NCBI RefSeq assembly: GCF_003788635.1 | Contig: NZ_AYKH01000042.1 | Location: 97,561-161,560 of the forward strand | Direction: 5' to 3' | DNA: 64,000 bases | From: Salinisphaera orenii subsp. orenii MK-B5 | Lineage (GTDB): Bacteria; Pseudomonadota; Gammaproteobacteria; Nevskiales; Salinisphaeraceae | Position numbers and translations under genes: made by a program | Notes under the pieces: model-generated | Told to the model about the DNA's origin: nothing | Databases searched by the model: none | Seen by the model: only the letters and a program-made list of their open reading frames with translations | Shown: in pieces, positions 53,215 through 61,527 of the stretch | How the letters are laid out: each line of letters begins with the position of its first letter | Position numbering within the stretch: position 1 is the first letter of the stretch

Positions 53215-54164
53215 GCGAAATAATGATCGGGCGCCTGCGCGTCGGCGTCGAAGCGCGGGCCGGGGTCGTCACATTCGGCGACCCGGCGCGAGCAGCGCTC
53301 GGCAAAACGACAGACCGGCAGATCGGCGTTGAGCGGCGGAATACGCCCGGGCACCGATTCCAGCGCATCGAGCGCGGTGGTGCTGGTCGGTGTCGCCCCC
53401 ATCAGGCCGGCGGTATACGGATGGCGCGGCGCAGCGAACAACGATGCGGTCGGCGCGGTTTCGACGACCTGACCGGCATGCATGACCGCGATCCGGTCGG
53501 CGTACTGCGAGGCCAGCGCCAGATCGTGGGTGATCAGCAGCGTGGCCAGCCCGGTCTCACGGCCGAGCTCGGCCAGCAGATCCATGATCGTGGCCTGGGT
53601 GGTCACATCCAGGCCGGTGGTGGGCTCGTCGGCGATCAGAAGCCGCGGTTTGCAGCACAGCGCGATCGCGATCATCACGCGCTGACACAGCCCGCCCGAC
53701 AACTCGAACGGATAGGCATCGTAACGCCGCCCCGGGTCAGGAATACGGACCTGTTCGAGCGCTTCGATCGCGCGCCGTTTGGCATCGCCCCGGGCTACGG
53801 GGCCATGCCGACGCAGCACGTCCTCGATCTGGTGGCCGACCTTGCGAATCGGGTTGAGCGCGGTACGCGGGCTCTGAAAGATCATCGCCATCTCGCGCCC
53901 GCGCACTTCGTCGAGCTCGCGGCGTTTGGCCTTGAGCAGATCCATGCCGCCGAAGTCGACCCGCCCGTTCGGGATACGCGCCGCATCGTCGAGAATACCC
54001 ATGATCGAAAACGCCGCGACCGACTTGCCGGAGCCGCTTTCGCCCACCACGGCCAGGGTTTCGCCGCGTGCGACCGACAGCGCGATTCGGTCGAGCACAT
54101 GCACCGTGCCGGCACGGCTGCGAAATTCCACGCTCAGGTCGGAGACTTCCAGCAACGCACTCAT
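53196..54164 (-). CDS. Dipeptide/oligopeptide ABC transporter ATP-binding protein (DppD type)
   Basis: ATPase of 322 residues: Walker A GESGSGKSV, Q-loop MIFQSPRTALNP, signature LSGGLCQRV (Leu-Cys instead of the commoner Met-Arg), Walker B LLIADEPTTGLD, and the C-terminal Cys-containing extension CRFAERCSRRVAEC. Forms the ATPase heterodimer with the DppF-type partner. ATG overlaps the permease stop (ATGA). Confidence 0.94.
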   Translation of the reverse strand: MSALLEVSDLSVEFRSRAGTVHVLDRIALSVARGETLAVVGESGSGKSVAAFSIMGILDDAARIPNGRVDFGGMDLLKAKRRELDEVRGREMAMIFQSPRTALNPIRKVGHQIEDVLRRHGPVARGDAKRRAIEALEQVRIPDPGRRYDAYPFELSGGLCQRVMIAIALCCKPRLLIADEPTTGLDVTTQATIMDLLAELGRETGLATLLITHDLALASQYADRIAVMHAGQVVETAPTASLFAAPRHPYTAGLMGATPTSTTALDALESVPGRIPPLNADLPVCRFAERCSRRVAECDDPGPRFDADAQAPDHYFACRRPL

Positions 54165-55012
54165 GTACGGCGTCTCGGGTCGATCAGGTCGCGCAGCCCG
54201 TCGCCCATCATGTTGAAACAGAACACCGCGAGCATGAGCGACACACCGGGAAACACCGCCAGCCACCATTCACCGGAGACGATGAACTGGGCGCCTTCGG
54301 CCACCATGATCCCCCACTCCGGCGTGGGCGGGCGCACGCCCAGGCCGATGAAAGACAGGCCGGCCGCGTTCAATATCGCCCAGCCCATGTTCAACGACAG
54401 CTGTACCATCATCGCCGGCAGGATGTTCGGATACAGATGACGCGCGAGCACGCCGATATTGCCGTTGCCGGCCACTTTCGCCGCCGCGGCAAAGCCGGAG
54501 TCGCGCCGTACGCCGATCTCGGCACGGGCCACGCGCGCATAGAACGGCAGATTGATCACCGCCGTGGCATAGACGATGTTCTCCACGCTGTTGCCGAGCA
54601 CCGCGACGATGCCCATCGCCAGCACGAACAGCGGAAAGGCCATGACCGTATCGATGACCCGGCCGATCACGCGGTCGGTCCAGCCGCCGTAGTAGCCGGC
54701 CAGGCTACCCAGCACGCTGCCGCCGAAGAATGCCAGCGCGACGGCCGAGAGCGCGATCATCAAATCCAGCCGTGTCGCCACGATCACCCGGCTGAGCACG
54801 TCTCGCCCCAGATGGTCGGTGCCGAACCAATGCTCGGCCGACGGCGCCATGAGCTTGATCGCGGTATCGCTGGCCAGCGGGTCGTAGGGCGCAATCCACG
54901 GCCCGAAGGCCGCCAGCAGCACGAGCAGAAAGAACAGGCCGAAAGAGACGACCGTCAGCGGGTTTTCGCCGAGCACATAGCGGGCGTGGGTGAACGTCGA
55001 GGTGGCAGCCAT
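54161..55012 (-). CDS. Dipeptide/oligopeptide ABC transporter permease (DppC type)
   Basis: Inner-membrane permease of 283 residues, six helices. The N-terminal extension ends at PYDPLASD, followed by HWFGTDHLGRDVLSRVI, a DppC/OppC signature; the ATPase-contacting EAA loop is AAAKVAGNGNIGVLARHLYPNILP. Starts one base inside the DppB stop and overlaps the DppD start. Confidence 0.94.
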   Translation of the reverse strand: MAATSTFTHARYVLGENPLTVVSFGLFFLLVLLAAFGPWIAPYDPLASDTAIKLMAPSAEHWFGTDHLGRDVLSRVIVATRLDLMIALSAVALAFFGGSVLGSLAGYYGGWTDRVIGRVIDTVMAFPLFVLAMGIVAVLGNSVENIVYATAVINLPFYARVARAEIGVRRDSGFAAAAKVAGNGNIGVLARHLYPNILPAMMVQLSLNMGWAILNAAGLSFIGLGVRPPTPEWGIMVAEGAQFIVSGEWWLAVFPGVSLMLAVFCFNMMGDGLRDLIDPRRRT

Positions 55013-56031
55013 TAGTTCGCTGCCCTAATCCGCGGATCGATCACCGCATACAACAGATCGATCGTCAGATTCAGGGTGACAAACAGCAGCGCCATCGCCA
55101 GCACGAAGCCCTGGACGGCCGCATAGTCGGAGGCCACCAGCGCATCGATCGCGAACGAGCCGATCCCGGGCCAGGAAAACACCTTTTCGACCAGCACGTT
55201 GGCGCCCAACAGAAAAGAGAACACCATGCCCAGCGTGGTGAGCACCGACAGCAGCGCGTTACGCAGCGCATAGGTGAACAGCACGGTACGCATGGCCAGG
55301 CCGCTGGCGCGGGCGGTCCGGATATAGTCGCTCGACAACACATCCAGCATGGCCGCCCGGGTCATGCGCGCGATCGGCGCGAGCGCAAAGATGCCCAGCG
55401 TGAGCGCCGGCAGGAAGATATGCGCCAGGCTGGCCCGAAAGACCTCGAAATCGCCCGCGATCAGGCTATCGACCAGATAGAGCCCGGTCACCCGATCCGG
55501 CGCGATATACATGAAATCCAGCCGCCCGAGCGGCGCGGGCGCCCAGCCGAGCTGGTAATAGAAGACATAGACCAGCAGCAGGCCCGTGAAGAAGACGGGC
55601 ATCGACACACCGGTCGTCACGATGATGCGACAGATATGATCGACCAGGCTGTTCGGCCGCGTCGCCGCGAGCACGCCGAGCGGTATCGCGACCACGATCG
55701 CAATCAGCAAACCGAGCAGGGTCAATTCGAGCGATGCCGGCAGGCGCCGGCCCAGCTCTTCGGTGACATCACGCCCGGTGCTCAACGACACGCCCCAGTC
55801 GCCCGCGGCCAGCCCTTTGACATAGCTTGCGAACTGCACCGGCAGGCTGCGATCCAGGCCCATGGCATGGCGTACCTGGGCAATGGATTCGGCGTCCGCG
55901 GCCGGGCCGGCGTAATACACCGCCGGATCGCCCGGCAGGGCACGCGTGAGGACAAACGTCACCAGAATCACGCCGAAAAGGGTCGGCAGTGCTTCGAGCA
56001 GACGCTTGGCAATCGTTGCCAGACCGGCCAT
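55012..56031 (-). CDS. Dipeptide/oligopeptide ABC transporter permease (DppB type)
   Basis: Permease of 339 residues. N-terminal LLEALPTLFGVILVTFVLTRALPGDPA is the family start; the EAA loop is YIRTARASGLAMRTVLFTYALRNA, followed by a closing helix and DPRIRAAN. Starts 3 bp after the binding-protein stop, so the operon order is A-B-C-D-F as in typical dpp operons. Confidence 0.94.
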   Translation of the reverse strand: MAGLATIAKRLLEALPTLFGVILVTFVLTRALPGDPAVYYAGPAADAESIAQVRHAMGLDRSLPVQFASYVKGLAAGDWGVSLSTGRDVTEELGRRLPASLELTLLGLLIAIVVAIPLGVLAATRPNSLVDHICRIIVTTGVSMPVFFTGLLLVYVFYYQLGWAPAPLGRLDFMYIAPDRVTGLYLVDSLIAGDFEVFRASLAHIFLPALTLGIFALAPIARMTRAAMLDVLSSDYIRTARASGLAMRTVLFTYALRNALLSVLTTLGMVFSFLLGANVLVEKVFSWPGIGSFAIDALVASDYAAVQGFVLAMALLFVTLNLTIDLLYAVIDPRIRAAN

Positions 56032-56034
56032 GCG

Positions 56035-57654
56035 TCAGGCTTTCTTCAACGGCCGGCAATCGAGCTGGCGATGGAACCAGTACTCGTAGCCTTTCACGTT
56101 CTTCTGCATCGCCACGTCGAGGTTCGGCTGCCAGAGCGGAATCAGCGGCACGTCCTCGAAGGCGATCGCGATCATCTTCTTGATGTTCGGCACATAGGCC
56201 GGGTCGTCGACCGGGATATGTAGTGTGTCGTCGACAAGCCGATCGATGGTCGGATTGCTGTAGTTCATCGAGTTGAACAGATGGCCTTTCACATAGGCCC
56301 AGAAGAAGTAGTAGTCGGGGTAGTTCAGCCAGCCGCCGAAGTTCTTCAGGTGCATGGCCAGGCTCTTTTCGACCAAGGCCTGGGTGCGCCAGTTGGCGCC
56401 CGGAATCTTGTCGATGGGCGTACGGATACCGATCTTGCCCAGGCTTTCCTGGATCAGCAGCGCGGTGGGCTCGGTCCATTGCGCCAGACCGAGATTGATC
56501 GATAACGGCACTTCGAAGCCGTTGCCGTGGCCGGCTTCCTCGAGCAGCGCGCGGGCCTTGTCGAGGTCCGTGTCGTAGGGAAACGGCTGTGGCCAGTCCG
56601 AGGATTCCGGCGTGAACGACTGGCCGCCGTGCATCATGCGCCCGCGCCGGTAGGCGGCCGCATCGAATATCTGTTTATAAGGCAGCGCATAGGCAATGGC
56701 CTGACGCACGCGCTTGTCGTCGAAGGGCGCCATCTCCACGTTCAGGCCCAGCGCGTTGATACAGTTTTCGATCGGCACGCCGGCCACGTTGATCTTGTCG
56801 CTGGCATGCAGGTCGGCCGCTTCCTTGGGCGGCAGATCGAGCGAGATATCGGTATCGCCGCGTTCGATGAGCGCGCGCCGCGTGGACGCCGATGGCACTT
56901 CACGGATGATCACCCGCTTGAGTGCCGGCACCTCACCGTTCTGCCAGTCGTCGTAGCGCTCATAAACCGTCTGTTCGCCCGGGTCCCAGCGCAGCAGTTT
57001 GTAGGCCCCGCCGCCGGCCGGCGTGCGATGCAGATAATCGGTTGCCCAGGGATCGTCATCGGTCGCATGCGCTTTTGCGACTTCCGAATTGATGATGATC
57101 GGCACCGGCACGGCCAGATCGGGGAGCGTGAGCTTGCTCGGGCGCAGGAAGTTGATCTTGAAGGTGTGCTCATCGACGACTTCGAACTGCTCGGGCTTTT
57201 CCAGCGAGCCGGCTTTCATCTGCACGGTGGGAAAGCCGCCGACGGTGACTGCGCGGTCGAACGACCATTTCACATCGTTGGCGGTAATCGGCTTGCCGTC
57301 CCAGAAGGTAGCGGTCTTGCGCAGATGGAATAGCGCCGACATCTTGTCGTCGGCCACTTCCCAGCTTTCGGCCACCTCGGGCACGAGTGTTTCGTAATCG
57401 TACGACACGATGCCGTCGTCAAGTGTTTTCGTGCCGTAGCCGAGCAGCCGGTCGTAGAGATTGACCGCGATCGCATAGCTGGGCCGGTTCGTGCCCTCGC
57501 GATGGATATCCATGCTGTTCGGGCCGGCGCCGGTGATCACGATGAGCGTTTCGCGGTTGCCGGCCGCGTGCGCGGGCATGAATTTGAACAGCGGCAGACT
57601 GCCGGCCGCGCCGGCCATCAGGGCGCTGTTCTTGAGAAACGCGCGACGATCCAT
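56035..57654 (-). CDS. Peptide ABC transporter substrate-binding protein (Tat-exported)
   Basis: Periplasmic binding protein of 539 residues, SBP family 5. The N-terminus MDRRAFLKNSALMAGAAGSL has the twin-arginine motif RRxFLK followed by a weakly hydrophobic stretch ending in AHA, so export by the Tat route is likely. VPEVAESWEV and DVKWSFDRAVTV are family 5 motifs. Family members bind di- and oligopeptides, but also glutathione, opines or nickel complexes. First gene of the minus-strand operon to 52153. Confidence 0.93.
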   Translation of the reverse strand: MDRRAFLKNSALMAGAAGSLPLFKFMPAHAAGNRETLIVITGAGPNSMDIHREGTNRPSYAIAVNLYDRLLGYGTKTLDDGIVSYDYETLVPEVAESWEVADDKMSALFHLRKTATFWDGKPITANDVKWSFDRAVTVGGFPTVQMKAGSLEKPEQFEVVDEHTFKINFLRPSKLTLPDLAVPVPIIINSEVAKAHATDDDPWATDYLHRTPAGGGAYKLLRWDPGEQTVYERYDDWQNGEVPALKRVIIREVPSASTRRALIERGDTDISLDLPPKEAADLHASDKINVAGVPIENCINALGLNVEMAPFDDKRVRQAIAYALPYKQIFDAAAYRRGRMMHGGQSFTPESSDWPQPFPYDTDLDKARALLEEAGHGNGFEVPLSINLGLAQWTEPTALLIQESLGKIGIRTPIDKIPGANWRTQALVEKSLAMHLKNFGGWLNYPDYYFFWAYVKGHLFNSMNYSNPTIDRLVDDTLHIPVDDPAYVPNIKKMIAIAFEDVPLIPLWQPNLDVAMQKNVKGYEYWFHRQLDCRPLKKA

Positions 57655-57836
57655 GAAACGACTCCCGTAAGAATGAATGGGCGAGCACGCCGGGGCGCAC
57701 CCGCCGCTCAGGCGCAGGAGCTGAATGCAATATGTGTACCACCATGCATGCAACAGCCTTGGATTGACGCGACACTACGGTGTGGCCCCGATCGCCCCTC
57801 GGTCCCGGGTGAAGCACAGGCGCCGCGGCATCGCTC

Positions 57837-57889
57837 AAAACGCGACGCCCCTTACCGCGGCCCGGGCGGGCACTCGCGATAAGGGGCGT
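57837..57889 (-). terminator. Rho-independent terminator after the binding-protein gene
   Basis: ACGCCCCTTA and TAAGGGGCGT (57845-57854 and 57880-57889) form a 10-bp stem; on the minus strand CGCG-TTTT follows. It lies 40 bp past the stop of the amino-acid-type binding-protein gene and separates it from the peptide-transport operon. A second compact hairpin CCGGCCGC-GG-GCGGCCGG (57901-57918) lies between stop and terminator. Confidence 0.75.
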
Positions 57890-57929
57890 GCGACGAGAAG
57901 CCGGCCGCGGGCGGCCGGGAAAGGCGCTA

Positions 57930-58748
57930 TCAATCGTCGGATTTGATCAGCGCACTCACCGGGATGTCCCACTTCTCGGCATGCTCCTCGGCGGGACCTT
58001 CGTTCATGTACCAGTCCATGTCCTCACGGAGGTCGCCCTCGAAGTCGCTGTCCGGGCGCAGCGCGATGCCGACCTTCGTCGTCTTCGGATCACGGAAGGC
58101 GATCTCGAACTGACCCTCGTTCTGGGTCTTGGCGTACGCCAGCGTCGTCAACGTTTCGAGAATGCCCGCCAGGCGGCCGTTGGCCAGATGCGGCACCTCC
58201 TGTGCCACGGACCGGTAGGACTTGGGCTCGATCGCGGGTTCACCGCGGGATTCGCAGTGCTTCTCGCTGGCCTTCGTCACCGCTTCCATCTCCGGCGCGC
58301 TGCCAGTCAGGATGCCGATGTTCTTGCCGCACATGTCCTCGTAACCGGTGATGGTGTCCGCGTCCTCGGCCCTGATCATGACGGCGAAACCGTTCTCGAT
58401 GTAGTTGATGAAATTCACCGTCTTGCGCCGCTCGGCCGTGTTGTAGATATCCGACACAACCATGTCGACCCGGCCGCTCTTGAGCGACGGCAGCAGACCG
58501 TCGAAGGCCGCGGTGGACAGTTCGTAATCCCAGTCGCCGTGCTCGGACATCGCCTCGATCATGTCCATTTCAAAGCCGATCACCTTGGAGCTGTCTTCGG
58601 AGGAGCGGTAGCTCAAGGGCGGAAAGTCAGCCGAAGTGATGATCTTGTACGACGCAGCGTCGGCGGCGAACGCCGGAGCGCTGGTCACGGCCGCCGCCAG
58701 CAGCGCCGACGCGGTGAGGAGTTTCTTGAAAGGAGTGGTGTCGGTCAT
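57930..58748 (-). CDS. Amino-acid-type ABC transporter substrate-binding protein
   Basis: Periplasmic binding protein of 272 residues, SBP family 3. Signal peptide about 1-29 (KLLTASALLAAAVTSAPAFA). Family motifs: ADFPPLSYRS, VIGFEMDMIEAM, FDGLLPSLKSGRVDMVVSDI and RKTVNFINY. Relatives bind polar amino acids or small organic nitrogen compounds. It is cotranscribed with the DUF1989 and fused permease-ATPase genes upstream, and its ATG is 3 bp past the stop codon of an ATPase-gene remnant. Confidence 0.93.
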   Translation of the reverse strand: MTDTTPFKKLLTASALLAAAVTSAPAFAADAASYKIITSADFPPLSYRSSEDSSKVIGFEMDMIEAMSEHGDWDYELSTAAFDGLLPSLKSGRVDMVVSDIYNTAERRKTVNFINYIENGFAVMIRAEDADTITGYEDMCGKNIGILTGSAPEMEAVTKASEKHCESRGEPAIEPKSYRSVAQEVPHLANGRLAGILETLTTLAYAKTQNEGQFEIAFRDPKTTKVGIALRPDSDFEGDLREDMDWYMNEGPAEEHAEKWDIPVSALIKSDD

Positions 58749-58751
58749 GGC

Positions 58752-58825
58752 TCATACCTCTACGGTTTGGGATGGTTTGCCTTCGGAACGTTGCTCGATG
58801 AGATGCGGGAAACCCGCGACGTGGA
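58752..58825 (-). pseudogene. 3' remnant of a duplicated ABC ATPase gene
   Basis: In-frame residues HLIEQRSEGKPSQTVEV and stop at 58752-58754 copy the C-terminus of the fused permease-ATPase (HLIEQRSEGQSKTAET). At DNA level the match on the plus strand runs from about 58780 (TCGGAACG, then TGCTCGATGAGATGC) and fades near 58825. The rest of the gene is gone. Only some 17-25 codons remain, so it is non-functional. Confidence 0.78.
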
Positions 58826-58930
58826 TAACGGCTCTCGGCGACACCGCCCTGCCCGGTGTCGTGGTCGTCGCCCCCTCGTGCCGAGCGCCGTGTGCCTGGA
58901 CACGACGGCGTCCGGCGCCGTGGCGGGCGA

Positions 58931-59554
58931 TCAACGACTGATCACGACCTCCACGGGGGTCGGTTCGCAACCCGAACACGGGTTGTGGCGTTGCGGGCAG
59001 TTGGACAGCACGGCGATCACCGGCATGTCGCAGTGCAATTCCACGTAGTCGCCCGGCCCGGACAGACAGGGCGCGATGCCAATCGCGCCCTCGCCGTCCA
59101 CGGGGACGTTCATGAAGAAATTCACGTTGGCCACGACATCGCCGGGGCCCAGGCACCAGCGGGCCATTTCCGAGATGAAATTGTCGCGACAACTCGGCGT
59201 GTTCTCGACGCCGTAGCGAACGGCGTTGATCTGCGAACTGCAGCACCCGGCGAGCGTGTCGTGGGACCCGCAGGTGTCTGCGGTCACGGTCATCATCGGA
59301 CGCGCCAGCTCCGAATAGAGCGTGACGCCCTTGCCGACATAGATCGTGCGGGCCAGCTTGATCGTGTTGGCCGCGTTGTACCGCTCGACCGGCATCTCGG
59401 CCGAGAAACAGAGAAAATCCACGGCCTGTGCGCCGTGCAGATCCGTTATCTTCAGCCGGTCGCCCTTGTCGAGACGCGCTGACCAGGGGCGTTCAGCGGG
59501 CACGACCTCGCGTCGCGATTCGGTAGCAGTGGCGGCTGTCGTGTCGTCGTCCAT
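58931..59554 (-). CDS. DUF1989 protein (urea-carboxylase-associated type)
   Basis: Protein of 207 residues, DUF1989. Recognised by DLHGAQAVDFLCFSA, RYNAANTIKLARTIYVGKGVTLYSELARPMMTV, CGSHDTLAGCCS, a cysteine-containing FMNVPVDGEG stretch and the end LSNCPQRHNPCSGCEPTPVEV, all typical of urea-amidolyase-associated protein 2. Such proteins accompany urea carboxylase or guanidine-type pathways and their transporters; their reaction is not settled. No urea carboxylase gene lies in the window. It sits between the fused transporter gene and the binding-protein gene. Confidence 0.9.
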   Translation of the reverse strand: MDDDTTAATATESRREVVPAERPWSARLDKGDRLKITDLHGAQAVDFLCFSAEMPVERYNAANTIKLARTIYVGKGVTLYSELARPMMTVTADTCGSHDTLAGCCSSQINAVRYGVENTPSCRDNFISEMARWCLGPGDVVANVNFFMNVPVDGEGAIGIAPCLSGPGDYVELHCDMPVIAVLSNCPQRHNPCSGCEPTPVEVVISR

Positions 59555-59634
59555 GTCATCAACCCTCTTGTACGGCTCGATTCACACCGCCGCCAGCGCC
59601 ACCTCACGTCGCGTGCGGCGGCGCCCGTCGCGGC

Positions 59635-61263
59635 TCACGTCTCGGCGGTTTTCGACTGGCCCTCGGAACGCTGCTCGATGAGATGCACGAAGTTCTTCGT
59701 GCGCGGATTGTCCGGCGCGTTGAAGACGGCATCGGGCGAGCCGGCCTGCACGATCTCGCCGTCTTCCATGAAAACCACCTTGTCCGCCCAGTGGCGCGCG
59801 AACACGATCTCGTGGCTGACCACGACCATCGTCATGCCGGACTCGGCGAGCCTGCGCATCAGATCCAGCACCTCGTTGACGAGCTCCGGATCGAGCGCGG
59901 AAGTCGGCTCGTCGAACAGCAGCAACTTCGGCCGCGTCGCCACCGCCCGGATGATGGCGATGCGCTGTTGCTGGCCGCCGGATAACTGATGCGGATAGTG
60001 ATTCTCGTATTCGGCCAGCCCGGCCCAGGCCAGCAGTTCGCGGGCGTCGGTCCGGGCCTGGGCGCGGTTCGCGCCGTGCACGCGCACCGGCGCTTCGATG
60101 ACGTTTTCGATCACCGTCATGTGGTCGAACAGATTGAAGTGCTGAAAGACCATGCCGACGCCGACCCGGGCCCGCGACCGCGCGGCATCCCGAACCGGTA
60201 CCGTGCCCGAGGGCGAGGACTGGTAGCCCACGAACTGGCCGCCCACGGTGATCTCGCCGTCGTCGACCGTCTCCAGCCGATTGATCGTGCGCAGCAGCGT
60301 GGTCTTACCCGAACCACTGGGCCCGATCAGGAACACCACCTCGCCGGGCAAGATGTTGAACGACACGTCGCGCAGCACACGCGTGCCGTGGAACGACTTG
60401 GACACCTTGTTGATCACCACGTAAGGCCGCCGTGATCCCGCCGCGGCAGGCTCTTCACCCTCCCCGGCCGATGCGCGGGCCGGGCCGAGAAACTTCTGCA
60501 GCGCCGGGGCCTCGGCCTCGACCCCGTCGCCCTCGCGCGGCGCGCCGGGAACCGGCTCGCCGCCGCGGCCCCGCCCGGCCTGGGCGGCCACCGCGATGGC
60601 ATGGCCGCGCCGCTCCAGATCCAGATGCCGCTCGAGATAGTTCTGTGCCAGGGCGATGAGCGTGGTCGCTGCGAGGTAAAGCACGCCGGCGGCGAGAAAC
60701 ACCTCGACATACTGAAAGTTGGTCGAGACCACCTGCTCGCTGCTGAGCGTCAGCTCCTGCACGGTGATCACCGAAGCCAACGAGGTGTGCTTGACGATGA
60801 CCATGCCCTCGTTGGCCATCGCCGGCGCGATCGAGCGCATGGCCTGGGGCATCACCACGCGATGCATGATCTGCCAGGAGGTCAGCCCCAGCGCACTGGC
60901 GGCGTCGCGCTGGGTCTTCTTGATCGACTGCAGACCGCCGCGGATGATCTCCGACATGAAAGCGATCTCGTTGAGCATCAGCCCCAGAATGGCGGTCCAG
61001 AAGGCACTCAGATTGAGCCCGAACAGCGGCAGCACGTTGTACCAGAACAGCAGCTGAAGCAGGATCGGCGTGCCGCGCATGACCCAGATATAGGGGATGG
61101 GCAACAGCCGCAGGATGCGAAAATCGGACATGCGCATCATGGCCATGCCGAGCGAGAACGGCAGGGCCGCCGCGAACGCCACCACCGCGATGATCATCGC
61201 CGTGCGCAACCCTTCCCAGAGCAGCGGTAGCGTCAGATAATTCAGAAATGCGCTGAAGTCCAT
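59635..61263 (-). CDS. Fused ABC permease-ATPase, amino-acid type
   Basis: One reading frame of 542 residues joins two proteins that are normally separate. Residues 1-215 are a HisM/GlnP-type permease (EAA loop about 120-142). Residues 218-280 are a linker rich in Gly, Glu, Ala and Arg. Residues 281-542 are a GlnQ-type ATPase with Walker A GPSGSGKTT (314-322), Q-loop FQHFNLF, signature LSGGQQQR (427-434) and Walker B LLLFDEPTSALD (447-458). All motifs are intact. It leads an operon with DUF1989 and binding-protein genes. Fusions of this kind occur with urea-carboxylase-associated systems. Confidence 0.93.
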   Translation of the reverse strand: MDFSAFLNYLTLPLLWEGLRTAMIIAVVAFAAALPFSLGMAMMRMSDFRILRLLPIPYIWVMRGTPILLQLLFWYNVLPLFGLNLSAFWTAILGLMLNEIAFMSEIIRGGLQSIKKTQRDAASALGLTSWQIMHRVVMPQAMRSIAPAMANEGMVIVKHTSLASVITVQELTLSSEQVVSTNFQYVEVFLAAGVLYLAATTLIALAQNYLERHLDLERRGHAIAVAAQAGRGRGGEPVPGAPREGDGVEAEAPALQKFLGPARASAGEGEEPAAAGSRRPYVVINKVSKSFHGTRVLRDVSFNILPGEVVFLIGPSGSGKTTLLRTINRLETVDDGEITVGGQFVGYQSSPSGTVPVRDAARSRARVGVGMVFQHFNLFDHMTVIENVIEAPVRVHGANRAQARTDARELLAWAGLAEYENHYPHQLSGGQQQRIAIIRAVATRPKLLLFDEPTSALDPELVNEVLDLMRRLAESGMTMVVVSHEIVFARHWADKVVFMEDGEIVQAGSPDAVFNAPDNPRTKNFVHLIEQRSEGQSKTAET

Positions 61264-61487
61264 TGAACCCTCATCTCGGTGTCACGAATCCACACACGAG
61301 GCACTGAGTGCCACGCGGTCGGGTCGCGACGAATCGTCGTGTCTGTATCCCGGTCGGCGCCGACCCACCCTTCGCGCCGACCGCCCTGTCGATCGATCAC
61401 CGGTCGAACCGCGTCCGCGCGGCACGACCGCTGTGTTGCGCTGCAACATCGCGCGGTGACATCCACCGCTACAACGTCTGCTGTGTA

Positions 61488-61527
61488 CAAAAAAGCGGTG
61501 CCGCGCCACCCCCGGCGCGACACCGCT
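61488..61527 (-). terminator. Strong rho-independent terminator of the hydroxylase operon
   Basis: AGCGGTG (61494-61500) pairs with CACCGCT (61521-61527) and CGCGCC (61502-61507) with GGCGCG (61514-61519), one mismatch between, then six T on the minus strand. It overlaps the stop codon of the DUF1116 gene. The remaining 61264-61487 gap shows only the presumed promoter region of the fused transporter gene. Confidence 0.9.
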
